A DNA stretch of 64,000 bases from the NCBI GenBank assembly GCA_001314655.1, contig LJSF01000017.1, forward strand, positions 29,662 to 93,661, written 5' to 3'. A model generated the notes under the pieces. That model did not search any database. It saw only the letters and a list, made by a program, of their open reading frames with translations, and was not told the origin of the DNA. Shown in pieces: positions 44,149 to 56,777 of this stretch. Position 1 is the first letter of the stretch. Every line of letters begins with the position of its first letter. Source of the DNA: Rhodobacteraceae bacterium HLUCCA08 (lineage in GTDB: Bacteria > Pseudomonadota > Alphaproteobacteria > Rhodobacterales > Rhodobacteraceae). A program made the position numbers and the translations under genes.

Positions 44149-45234
44149 ATGACCCGCACCGTCATCGAATCCAAGACCCGGACCGCCGTGATCGGCTTTG
44201 ACGAGCCGTTCTGCGTGATCGGCGAACGCATCAACCCGACCGGCCGCAAGATCCTGAACGAAGAACTGGAACGCGGCGATTTTTCCCGGGTCGAGGCCGA
44301 TGCCATCGCCCAGGTCGCCGCCGGGGCCAGCGTGCTCGACATCAATTCGGGCGCCGTCTTTTCCAACAGGATGGCCGAGGATCCGCGCTATGCCGACAAC
44401 AATTTCGTCGAGCCGACGCTGATGCGTCAGCTTGTAGAATGCGTGCAGGCGGTGACCGATTGCCCGCTGTGCATCGACAGCTCGGTGCCCGGCGCGCTGG
44501 AAAACGGGCTGGCGGCGGCCGAGGGCCGGCCGCTGTTGAACTCGGTCACCGGCGAGGAAGAGCGGCTGGAACTGGTTCTGCCGCTGGTCAAGAAATACAA
44601 CGTGCCGGTGGTGGCGATCTCGAACGACGATACCGGGATTTCCGAGGATCCCGAGGTGCGTTTCGCCGTGGCCAAGAAGATCGTCGAACGGGCCGCCGAT
44701 TTCGGCATCCCGGCCCATGACATCGTGGTCGACCCGCTGGTCATGCCGATCGGCGCCATGGCCACGGCCGGCCAGCAGGTCTTTACCCTGGTGCGCCGGC
44801 TGCGCGACGAGCTGGGCGTGAACACCACCTGCGGCGCCTCGAACATCTCCTTCGGCCTGCCCAACCGGCACGGGATCAACAACGCCTTTCTGCCGATGGC
44901 CTATGGCGCCGGCATGACCAGCGCGATCATGAACCCGGTGGCGCTGCCCGTGGGGCCCACGAAGATCGCCGAGAAGAAGGCCGAAGTCGCGGCCGCCGGG
45001 CTGATCCTGCCCGAGGACATGGATGACGAGACGTTCTGCCAGCTCTTCGGGCTCGGATCGACCGCGCCCAAGGCAGGCAAGGAGATGGAAGCGATCCGCG
45101 CGGCGAATTTCCTGATGAACCAGGATGACGGCGGCGCGGCCTGGATCGAGTTCAACCGCCAGGCCCCCAAGGCCGGTCACGAAGGGCGTGGCCGGGCCGG
45201 TCGCACCGGCGGGCGGCGCCGGCGCGCGGGCTGA
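44149..45234 (+). CDS. Methyltetrahydrofolate:cobalamin methyltransferase (pterin-binding)
   Basis: The 361-residue protein has a pterin-binding TIM barrel: FCVIGERINPTGRKILNEEL, AGASVLDINSG, CPLCIDSSVPGALENGL, LLNSVTGEEERL and TTCGASNISFGLPNRHGINNAFLPMA. It would pass the methyl group of methyl-THF to a corrinoid protein. No cobalamin-binding or homocysteine-binding domain is fused, so partners must be encoded elsewhere. The basic Gly/Arg-rich tail (last 25 residues) is unusual. It follows the MetF-like gene by 16 bases. Confidence 0.88.
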   Translation: MTRTVIESKTRTAVIGFDEPFCVIGERINPTGRKILNEELERGDFSRVEADAIAQVAAGASVLDINSGAVFSNRMAEDPRYADNNFVEPTLMRQLVECVQAVTDCPLCIDSSVPGALENGLAAAEGRPLLNSVTGEEERLELVLPLVKKYNVPVVAISNDDTGISEDPEVRFAVAKKIVERAADFGIPAHDIVVDPLVMPIGAMATAGQQVFTLVRRLRDELGVNTTCGASNISFGLPNRHGINNAFLPMAYGAGMTSAIMNPVALPVGPTKIAEKKAEVAAAGLILPEDMDDETFCQLFGLGSTAPKAGKEMEAIRAANFLMNQDDGGAAWIEFNRQAPKAGHEGRGRAGRTGGRRRRAG

Positions 45235-45261
45235 CGCGCGTCGGTGTCCGGTCCGGGCGGC

Positions 45262-45342
45262 CTGAAATTTATGTAAATTTCAGACCTGGCCGGGCGCGAA
45301 CATGCGCCCGGCCGGGCAAGGATTTTATATAAAATCCTTGCC
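45262..45342. terminator. Three stacked hairpins between convergent genes
   Basis: First, CTGAAATTT and AAATTTCAG around ATGT (45262-45283). Second, GGCCGGGCGC and GCGCCCGGCC around GAACAT (45288-45313). Third, a perfect 28-base palindrome with arms GGCAAGGATTTTA and TAAAATCCTTGCC around TA (45315-45342). They fill the gap between the methyltransferase gene and mnmA, which converge, and probably act as a two-way terminator. Confidence 0.75.
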
Positions 45343-45352
45343 GCAAAAGCCG

Positions 45353-46490
45353 CTACGGGCGGGCATGGATCCAGCCGCCGCCCAGCACCCGGGGCGTTTC
45401 CGGATCATAGAACACGCAGGCCTGGCCGGGGGACACGCCCTGTTCCGGGGTCAGAAGCTCCACCTCGGCCTCGGTATCCGACAGCGGGCGCAGGATCGCC
45501 GGCGCCGGCGGACGGGTCGAGCGGACCTTGACCGCGATCTCGCGCGGGCCTTGGGCGAAAGCGCCGTCGCCCAGCCAGTTGACCTCGCGCACCGGCACGG
45601 TCCGGGTGGCCAGCATCTGTTTCGGGCCGACGATGACATGACGGGCATCGACATCCAGTTTGACCACATACAGCGGCTCGTCCAGCCCGCCCGATGCCCA
45701 ACCCCCGCCGCTGTCCGATCGTGTAGTGGATCACGCCCTCATGCGACCCCAGCACGCGGCCATCGACATGCACGATCTCTCCCGGTTCGGCGGCGCCCGG
45801 GCGCAGTTTCTCGATCACCGCCGCGTAGTTTCCGTTCGGGACGAAACAGATATCCTGGCTGTCGGGCTTGTCGGCGACCGGCAGGCCATAGCGCGCGGCC
45901 AGCGCCCGGGTCTCGGCCTTGCTTTGCAGATGGCCCAGCGGAAACCGCAGGTAGGCCAGCTGTTCGCGGGTGGTCGAGAACAGGAAATAGCTCTGGTCGC
46001 GCACCGGATCGGCGGCCTGGTGCAGTTCGGCGCCAAGCGGGCCCATCTGGCGCCGGATGTAATGGCCCGTGGCCATGCAATCGGCCTCCAGGTCGCGGGC
46101 GGTTTCCAGCAGGTCGCGGAATTTCACCCGTTCGTTGCAGCGGATGCAGGGCACGGGGGTGGCCCCGGCCAGATAGCTGTCGGCGAATTCGTCGATCACC
46201 GCCTCGCGGAAGGTGTTTTCATAATCCAGCACGTAATGCGGAAAGCCCATCTCCTCGGCCACCCGGCGGGCATCGTGGATGTCGCGCCCGGCGCAGCAGG
46301 CGCCCTTCCTGGCCAGCGCCGCGCCGTGGTCATACAATTGCAGCGTCACGCCGACCACGTCATAGCCTTCCTCGGCCAGTTGCGCGGCCACGACCGAACT
46401 GTCGACGCCGCCGGACATGGCGACGACGACGCGGGTCTGCGCCGGCGGCTTGGGCAGGCCGAGGCTGTTGAGGGCCGGGTCGAGCGGCAT
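45353..46490 (-). pseudogene. mnmA: tRNA-specific 2-thiouridylase MnmA, interrupted by a frameshift
   Basis: The N-terminal part is intact: PP-loop SGGVDSS (residues 26-32), CIRCNE with Cys118, and [10 protein letters not shown] with Cys215. After [13 protein letters not shown] the frame is lost; the C-terminal domain resumes in another frame as [21 protein letters not shown] and runs to the stop at 45353. The cause is one extra base in a C-run at 45690-45692 (ATCGGG for the expected ATCGG). MnmA makes s2U34 and is nearly essential, so a sequencing error or a very recent mutation is more likely than an old pseudogene. Confidence 0.85.
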
Positions 46491-46516
46491 GGGATGTCCT
46501 TTCGGCAGGTCCGGCG

Positions 46517-46545
46517 GAATATAGGAAAATCCCGAATATTCTCAA
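46517..46545 (-). promoter_or_regulatory. mnmA promoter
   Basis: On the minus strand TTGAGA (46545-46540) and TATATT (46523-46518) are spaced by 16 bases, giving a start near 46511 and a 20-base leader with AAAGGA before the ATG. The inverted repeat GAATAT-N13-ATATTC (46517-46541) overlaps both boxes. Confidence 0.6.
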
Positions 46546-46618
46546 GGGCCGGCTTTACCAGCTTTTAGCCTGGCGGCTTGCATCTTTCCCCTGTCGATCT
46601 GGAACCGAGGGGTGTGAG

Positions 46619-46897
46619 ATGTTCTTGAGAAAGGTGGATGGGCCACGGGCGGTGACGTTGCCCGATGGCACGATCATGACCCGCGCCGATCTGCCGCCGG
46701 CCGATACACGGCGCTGGGTGGCGTCGCGCAAGGCGGCGGTGGTGCGCGCGGTGGCGGCTGGTCTGATCACGCGGGAGACGGCGAAATCGACCTACAGCCT
46801 GTCCGAGGACGAGTTGGTGGAGTGGGAAACGGCCGTCCTCAGGCACGGGGAAGCGGCCTTGCGCGCCACCGCACTGCACAAGTATAGACAACCCTAG
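46619..46897 (+). CDS. sciP: SciP-type CtrA inhibitor (DUF1153)
   Basis: The 92-residue helix-turn-helix protein of the DUF1153 family has TLPDGTIMTRADLPPADTRRWVASRKAAVVRAVAAGLIT followed by ETAKSTYSLSEDELVEWE. In Caulobacter SciP binds CtrA and blocks its activation of target promoters in G1. It lies directly before ctrA, 95 bases between, as in other Rhodobacterales. GAGGGG is its ribosome site. Confidence 0.9.
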   Translation: MFLRKVDGPRAVTLPDGTIMTRADLPPADTRRWVASRKAAVVRAVAAGLITRETAKSTYSLSEDELVEWETAVLRHGEAALRATALHKYRQP

Positions 46898-46924
46898 GTA
46901 GAAATGTAAATTGGTGAAACGCAG

Positions 46925-46939
46925 GTAACGGGTGGTTAA
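46925..46939 (+). promoter_or_regulatory. CtrA box upstream of ctrA
   Basis: GTAA-N7-TTAA matches the CtrA consensus TTAA-N7-TTAA at seven of eight positions, 53 bases before the ctrA start. It suggests autoregulation. Confidence 0.55.
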
Positions 46940-46992
46940 CCATTGTGAGCCTAGTTTGGCTCGAAAGCGATAGAATTGCGGAGACAGAGCCG

Positions 46993-47712
<720 letters not shown>

Positions 47713-47862
47713 CGCCGCCGCGCCCGCCCATTCCACACCGAACACTGCCGATGCCACTCGGGGATCGGTCCGAAACGCGGCACCGGGATACCGGCCGTCT
47801 TCGGGGCTGGACGGGGCAGGGGCGCGCGCCTATCACTTGGTCCGAACCGGGCCGCGGCTTGA

Positions 47863-52262
<4,400 letters not shown>

Positions 52263-52289
52263 GTGTATGCCTCCGTTTTGTTCGCGAAT

Positions 52290-52304
52290 GTTCTTAAAAA
52301 GTTC
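52290..52304 (+). promoter_or_regulatory. LexA box (alphaproteobacterial SOS operator)
   Basis: GTTC-TTAAAAA-GTTC fits the alphaproteobacterial LexA consensus GTTC-N7-GTTC exactly. A further GTTC lies ten bases upstream (52280). It stands between recG and the 40-aa peptide gene, 68 bases before the latter's start. Confidence 0.7.
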
Positions 52305-52337
52305 TTGCCTGACTGCGGCAAGTATGAGAACAAAAGG

Positions 52338-52352
52338 CTAACAAATGGTTAA
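52338..52352 (+). promoter_or_regulatory. CtrA-like box upstream of the 40-aa peptide gene
   Basis: CTAA-CAAATGG-TTAA matches TTAA-N7-TTAA at seven of eight positions, the same score as the box before ctrA. It ends seven bases before the AGGAG of the peptide gene. Confidence 0.5.
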
Positions 52353-52371
52353 GCGAACAGGAGACGAGACC

Positions 52372-52494
52372 ATGGCCAAGGATATCAGCCGCATCCTCAG
52401 CGAAAGCCGGACGACGCTGTTGAAAGACGCCTTGGGCGCGGTCGCCGTGTTCGTGACGCTGTTTGCCGGATTGTCCCTGCCCGGGACGTTCTGA
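52372..52494 (+). CDS. 40-residue membrane peptide, predicted SOS- and CtrA-controlled
   Basis: An ATG at 52372, with AGGAG at 52359-52363, encodes MAKDISRILSESRTTLLK, a charged amphipathic start, then DALGAVAVFVTLFAGLSLPG as a likely transmembrane helix, ending TF. It stands alone: recG ends 109 bases before, and a strong terminator follows at 52638. The upstream region carries an exact LexA box and a CtrA-like box. By layout it resembles small SOS-induced division inhibitors such as Caulobacter SidA, without recognisable sequence identity; that role is a hypothesis. I am fairly sure it is a gene. Confidence 0.65.
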   Translation: MAKDISRILSESRTTLLKDALGAVAVFVTLFAGLSLPGTF

Positions 52495-52637
52495 CCTGCC
52501 TGAGGGGTCCGTCGCCGGTGGCCCGCGCATCGCCTGTCCCAACCCAGGATGCGCCGACACCGACACTGCCTGTCCATTGTGCCGCCCGGGACCTGCCTCT
52601 CCTGGATATGGCCACCGGATGACGACCCTGATTCCTG

Positions 52638-52677
52638 CCGCCGGTTCCCGCTGCCTCGGGACCGGCGGTTTTCTTTT
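52638..52677 (+). terminator. Rho-independent terminator after the 40-aa peptide gene
   Basis: CCGCCGG-T-CCCG pairs with CGGG-A-CCGGCGG around CTGCCT (one bulged T) and is followed by TTTTCTTTT. It ends plus-strand transcription 145 bases past the peptide stop. The bases in between contain nothing I can identify. Confidence 0.85.
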
Positions 52678-52692
52678 GTCGTCAGGGTCGTA

Positions 52693-53145
52693 TCAGGCGC
52701 AGTTCGCCTGTGCTGCCTGCTCCATCGCCGCAAGGGCGGCATCGAAACACAACAGGATCGAGGCGTGACGGTTGCGATGTTCGGCCGCCGGTTTCAGAAC
52801 CTCGAGCCCGTCGAACGGGGCCTCGGGGACCGGACCGCCGTCCTTCAACATCGCCGCCAACTGGTCGCGCCCGCGCTGCAGATCGATGGCGCTGCGGCCG
52901 ATCACGTTGGCGCCGAAGATCGCGGCCGACGCCTGGCCCAGGGCACAGGCCTTGACGTCCTGGGCGAAATCGGTGATCCGACCGCCCGCAACGCACAGGT
53001 CCACCGTCACCGTCGATCCGCACAGCGGCGAGCGTTTCTTGGCCGTGCCATCCGGCGCATCGAGCCGTCCGAGCCGCGGAATATCCGACGCCAGCGACAG
53101 GATGCGCTGGGAATAAAGCTTGATCAGGTCGGTCTCGGCACTCAT
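52693..53145 (-). CDS. Iron-sulfur cluster assembly scaffold, IscU/NifU N-terminal type
   Basis: The 150-residue protein has the three-cysteine pattern of U-type scaffolds: SPLCGSTVTVDL, KACALGQASAAIF and RHASILLCFDAAL. The family usually assembles 2Fe-2S or 4Fe-4S clusters for transfer to apo-proteins. The sequence between the motifs is divergent from IscU, so a specialised or SufU-like role is possible. I chose the ATG at 53145, which has CGGAGG eight bases upstream. It is divergent from hisI. Confidence 0.85.
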   Translation of the reverse strand: MSAETDLIKLYSQRILSLASDIPRLGRLDAPDGTAKKRSPLCGSTVTVDLCVAGGRITDFAQDVKACALGQASAAIFGANVIGRSAIDLQRGRDQLAAMLKDGGPVPEAPFDGLEVLKPAAEHRNRHASILLCFDAALAAMEQAAQANCA

Positions 53146-53214
53146 GCGCTTTGCCTCCGGCTGGCTTTGCCTTAGATAGGGCGCGCGGCCCGCCATGCCA
53201 AAGGATAATCGCCG

Positions 53215-53577
53215 ATGCCTTTCGACCCTGCAACCCTGCGCTTTGACAGCAACGGGCTGATCCCCTGTATCGCCCAGGACGAGGAGACGGGCGAGGTTCT
53301 GATGATGGCCTGGATGACTGTCGAGGCGGTTGAGAGAACGCTTGAAACACGTCGTGTAACTTATTGGTCAAGGTCGCGAAACGCTCTTTGGATCAAGGGC
53401 GAAACCAGCGGCCATGTCCAGGACCTGGTCGATCTGCGGGTCGATTGCGACAGCGATTGCCTGCTGGCGGTGGTGCGTCAGACCGGCCCGGCCTGCCACA
53501 CCAATCGGCGGTCCTGTTTCTATACGTCGGTCGGCAGCGGTGACGAGGTCGAGGTGATGGCCCCGATCCCGGTCTAG
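53215..53577 (+). CDS. hisI: Phosphoribosyl-AMP cyclohydrolase
   Basis: The 120-residue HisI has GLIPCIAQDEETGEVLMMAWM, YWSRSRNALWIKGETSGHVQ, the metal-binding DCDSDCLLAVV and HTNRRSCFY. It opens the ring of PR-AMP in histidine synthesis. The HisE half is not fused. Its TAG stop shares bases with the TAG stop of gluQ on the other strand through the palindrome CTAG. Confidence 0.95.
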   Translation: MPFDPATLRFDSNGLIPCIAQDEETGEVLMMAWMTVEAVERTLETRRVTYWSRSRNALWIKGETSGHVQDLVDLRVDCDSDCLLAVVRQTGPACHTNRRSCFYTSVGSGDEVEVMAPIPV

Positions 53578-54401
53578 GCCAGGCCGATCAACCCCAGCAG
53601 GTCTTTGGGGCCGAAGCCTTCGGCACGATAGGCGGCGATGGCGCGGGATTTTACGATCTTGGCCAGGCGCTGCCCAGCCTCATCCCGAACGAGATCGTGA
53701 TGGTGGTAGATCGGCGTCTGCCAACCCATCAGCGCCTGCAGCAGCACATGCAGGAATGTCGCGCGCCACAGATCGGCGCCGCGCACCACATGGGTGATGC
53801 CTTGCAACGCGTCATCGTGGCAGCAGGCCAGGTGATAGGCAGGGTCGCCGGTCTGTTTGCGCCGAAGAACGGGATCTCCGATTTGTGATATCAAATCAGA
53901 GTTTTGGACTGCGATCTTGCCAGAAAACAAGGGCCCGGTTTCGGTGAATTCGGGCAAGGGGCCGGCCTGTTGCAGCGCGCGTGCCATGTTCAGCCGAAGC
54001 GCGTCGCCCGGCCGTGCCTCGGTCATGGGACGGGCGCGGCAGGTGCCGGGATAGACCAGCCCGTCCCACCCGGGTTTGGCGCCCGCCGCCTTGATCGCAC
54101 TGCGGCTGCAGGAACAGGGATAGAGCAGGCCGCGCCCGGCCAGGGCATCGAGCGTCGCGTCATATTCGGCCCGGTGATCGGATTGCCGACGCACCGGGTC
54201 CGGCCAATGCAGCCCCAACCAATGCAGGTCATCGTAGATCGCCGCTTCGTACTCGGGCCGGCAACGGGTGCTGTCGGTATCCTCGATCCGCAGCAGCGCG
54301 GCGCCGCCCAGATCGGCGGCCAGTGTCCAGACCATGACTGCGGAATAAGCATGGCCCAGGTGCAACGGACCCGTCGGAGACGGGGCGAAGCGAGTCAGCA
54401 T
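53574..54401 (-). CDS. gluQ: Glutamyl-Q tRNA(Asp) synthetase
   Basis: The 275-residue truncated GluRS paralogue begins [21 protein letters not shown], with the class I HIGH-like motif, and has [14 protein letters not shown] and [10 protein letters not shown] with zinc cysteines, but no anticodon-binding domain; the KMSKS position reads RLAKIVKS. Such enzymes glutamylate queuosine in tRNA-Asp. It starts inside the end of trmFO (seven-base overlap), so two tRNA-modification genes share a transcript. Confidence 0.93.
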   Translation of the reverse strand: MLTRFAPSPTGPLHLGHAYSAVMVWTLAADLGGAALLRIEDTDSTRCRPEYEAAIYDDLHWLGLHWPDPVRRQSDHRAEYDATLDALAGRGLLYPCSCSRSAIKAAGAKPGWDGLVYPGTCRARPMTEARPGDALRLNMARALQQAGPLPEFTETGPLFSGKIAVQNSDLISQIGDPVLRRKQTGDPAYHLACCHDDALQGITHVVRGADLWRATFLHVLLQALMGWQTPIYHHHDLVRDEAGQRLAKIVKSRAIAAYRAEGFGPKDLLGLIGLA

Positions 54402-55735
54402 GCGGCGAGCCAGGCGGTCCAATCGGCCTTGGCCCGGTCGGTATAGGCCTTGTAGCGGTCCTTGCGGCCGCGGCGCCCGCCCTTGAGCCCTTCGACCGGC
54501 GGGAACAGTCCGAAATTGACGTTCATCGGCTGGAAGGTCCTGGCCTCGGCGCCGCCGGTGATGTGGGTGACAAGCGCGCCGGTGGCGGTCGTGTCGGGCA
54601 CCGGGGGCAGGGCACGGCCCTGGATCTGAGCCACCGCGAGACGCCCGGCCAGAAGGCCCATCGCGGCGCTTTCGACATAGCCCTCGACACCGGTGACCTG
54701 TCCGGCAAAGCGGATATGGGGACGCGAGCGCAGGCGCATCTGCGCGTCCAGCAGGCTGGGCGAATTGAGAAAGGTGTTGCGGTGGATCCCGCCCAGGCGC
54801 GCGAACTGGGCATTTTCCAGCCCCGGAATCATGCGGAAAACATCCACTTGCGCGCCATACTTCATCTTTGTCTGGAAGCCGACGATGTTCAGCAACGTGC
54901 CCAGCTTGTTGTCGCGGCGCAGCTGGACCACGGCATGGGCCTTTTCGTCGGGCTTGTGCGCATTGGTCAGGCCCACGGGTTTCATCGGGCCATGGCGCAG
55001 GGTTTCGCGGCCGCGTTCGGCCATCACCTCGATCGGCAGGCAGCCGTCGAAATAGCCGGCGGTTTCGCCTGCGTGGAACTCGGTCTTGTCGGCCGCCAGA
55101 AGCGCGTCGATGAAGGCGTCGTATTGCGCCTTGTCCATCGGGCAGTTGATATAGGCGCGCTGCTCGTCCTCGGTGTCGCCCTTGTCATAGCGGCTTTGCG
55201 CCCAGGCGACCGACATGTCGATGGAATCGGCATAGACGATCGGCGCGATGGCATCGAAGAACGCCAGCCGGTCGGTGCCGGTTTCGGCCGCGATGGCCTG
55301 GCCCAGCGCCTCGGAGGTCAGCGGGCCGGTGGCGAAAATCCACTGGCCGTCATCGGGCAGCTCGGTGATTTCCTCGTTGGAAACCGATATGTTGGGAAGC
55401 GATGTCAATGTATCGGTGACGGCTTCGGCAAAGGGGTCGCGATCGACGGCCAAGGCCCCGCCGGCGGGCAGGCGATGGCGGTCGGCCGTGGCCATGATCA
55501 GCCCGCCCGCGGCGCGCATTTCCCAATGCAGAAGGCCCACGGCGTTCTGTTCGTCGTCATCCGAGCGGAAGGAATTGGAACAGACCATTTCCGCGAAATG
55601 GCCGGTGCGATGGGCGAAGGTGCCGACCTGCGGGCGCATTTCGTGCAGCACCACCTCGAGGCCGGCGCTTGCGGCCTGCCAGGCGGCTTCGGAGCCGGCA
55701 AGGCCGCCGCCGACGATGTGAAGAGGTTCGGTCAT
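54395..55735 (-). CDS. trmFO: Folate-dependent tRNA (uracil-54-C5)-methyltransferase TrmFO
   Basis: The 446-residue flavoprotein has the FAD-binding [18 protein letters not shown] (residues 5-22), [28 protein letters not shown], and [26 protein letters not shown], all TrmFO landmarks. It methylates U54 of tRNA using methylene-THF, in place of SAM-dependent TrmA. I chose the ATG at 55735; the frame upstream is not TrmFO-like. Confidence 0.96.
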   Translation of the reverse strand: MTEPLHIVGGGLAGSEAAWQAASAGLEVVLHEMRPQVGTFAHRTGHFAEMVCSNSFRSDDDEQNAVGLLHWEMRAAGGLIMATADRHRLPAGGALAVDRDPFAEAVTDTLTSLPNISVSNEEITELPDDGQWIFATGPLTSEALGQAIAAETGTDRLAFFDAIAPIVYADSIDMSVAWAQSRYDKGDTEDEQRAYINCPMDKAQYDAFIDALLAADKTEFHAGETAGYFDGCLPIEVMAERGRETLRHGPMKPVGLTNAHKPDEKAHAVVQLRRDNKLGTLLNIVGFQTKMKYGAQVDVFRMIPGLENAQFARLGGIHRNTFLNSPSLLDAQMRLRSRPHIRFAGQVTGVEGYVESAAMGLLAGRLAVAQIQGRALPPVPDTTATGALVTHITGGAEARTFQPMNVNFGLFPPVEGLKGGRRGRKDRYKAYTDRAKADWTAWLAAC

Positions 55736-55823
55736 GCCCGCCCAGATAGACCCGTTCGGCGCGCAAGGAAAGGGCGCGGCATCACGTCGGTCACACGTCG
55801 ATACAAGGGGCGATGCCCCGGGG

Positions 55824-56777
55824 TCAGTCGTACCACTCGCCGCCGGTGCGCCGGATGTCGTCGCTGTCGGCGGTGAACATCTCCTGATGCAGCAGGCCGC
55901 GGGCGCCGAGGTCCATTTCGAAACCGATGGTGATGCCGCGTTCGCTATAGTCGACGCTGCGCGCGTCGCGCAGGTCATAGCCGAGGATGAGGTGGCCGTC
56001 CGGCATCACCTCGTATCCGACCCCGAGGCTGAGGCCCCGCCAGTCGTCGGCCCCGTCGAAGCCACCGGTCCGGAGTCCGCCATACAGGCGCAGCCGATCG
56101 AGGCGGGACGGATCGTACCGGCCATAGACGCCCAGTTCGGTCTGATCGCTGCCGGCGCTGGCGTCGAATGTGTAGTAAAAGGCGGTCGCCTGCCAATCCT
56201 CGGCGGTATAGGTCACGCGCAGGGTGTTCTCGGCGGCGCTGTCGTCGGGATAGACGGCGATGGAGCCGGCAAGACTCCAGTTGCCGCCATTCGGCGCGTA
56301 GCGACTGCCCAGATAGATGTAATCGTCGCCGCTGACATCGGGATCGGTCTCGGCATAGAGCACGGCGTCGAACGCGCCGCCCCGATATTCGGCGAACGCG
56401 CCGACACGCGTCCGGGGCGCCGGATCGAACGCGCCCGAGGTGCGCAGGTCATAGCTGATCAGGGTCGTTCCCGCCGTCAGCCGCGGCGTGATCCGGTAGC
56501 CGGCCGTGGCGTAGACTTCGGTTCCGATCGTGTAGGCGCTGCTTTCGTCGTAGCGCAGAACCTCCAGCCCGGTGCCCAGCAGCAGCCGGCCGATGCGCCA
56601 TTCGGCCTCGGCTTCGCCGCCGCTTTGGTCGAAATCGAACGCACCGCCGGTTCCGTCGCCTTCGAAGGCGCCGAAGGTCAGGCGGTAGGTTTCATGGGTC
56701 GTCTCGGCCCAGGCGGGCAGGGCGGTGGCCAGGGCGAGCGTGGCAAGACCCCCGCGTAGCAGGTCATTCCTCGGCAA
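55824..56777 (-). CDS. Predicted exported beta-barrel protein, family unknown
   Basis: The 317-residue product has a signal peptide ([19 protein letters not shown]) and then short alternating strands ([85 protein letters not shown]) typical of an outer-membrane beta-barrel of about 14-16 strands. The end, TGGEWYD, lacks a terminal Phe. The most likely start is TTG at 56777 with GGGAG upstream, inside the last codons of gyrA (14-base overlap). I recognise no family. Confidence 0.6.
   Translation of the reverse strand: MPRNDLLRGGLATLALATALPAWAETTHETYRLTFGAFEGDGTGGAFDFDQSGGEAEAEWRIGRLLLGTGLEVLRYDESSAYTIGTEVYATAGYRITPRLTAGTTLISYDLRTSGAFDPAPRTRVGAFAEYRGGAFDAVLYAETDPDVSGDDYIYLGSRYAPNGGNWSLAGSIAVYPDDSAAENTLRVTYTAEDWQATAFYYTFDASAGSDQTELGVYGRYDPSRLDRLRLYGGLRTGGFDGADDWRGLSLGVGYEVMPDGHLILGYDLRDARSVDYSERGITIGFEMDLGARGLLHQEMFTADSDDIRRTGGEWYD

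Noticed and set aside
45685..45697. Programmed ribosomal frameshift in mnmA
   Set aside because: There is no slippery heptamer or downstream stimulatory structure, and MnmA is not known to use recoding; a simple indel is sufficient.
52304..52322. Inverted repeat CTTGCC-N7-GGCAAG as recG terminator
   Set aside because: No T-run follows on the plus strand, and it overlaps the edge of the LexA box; the real terminator is at 52638.
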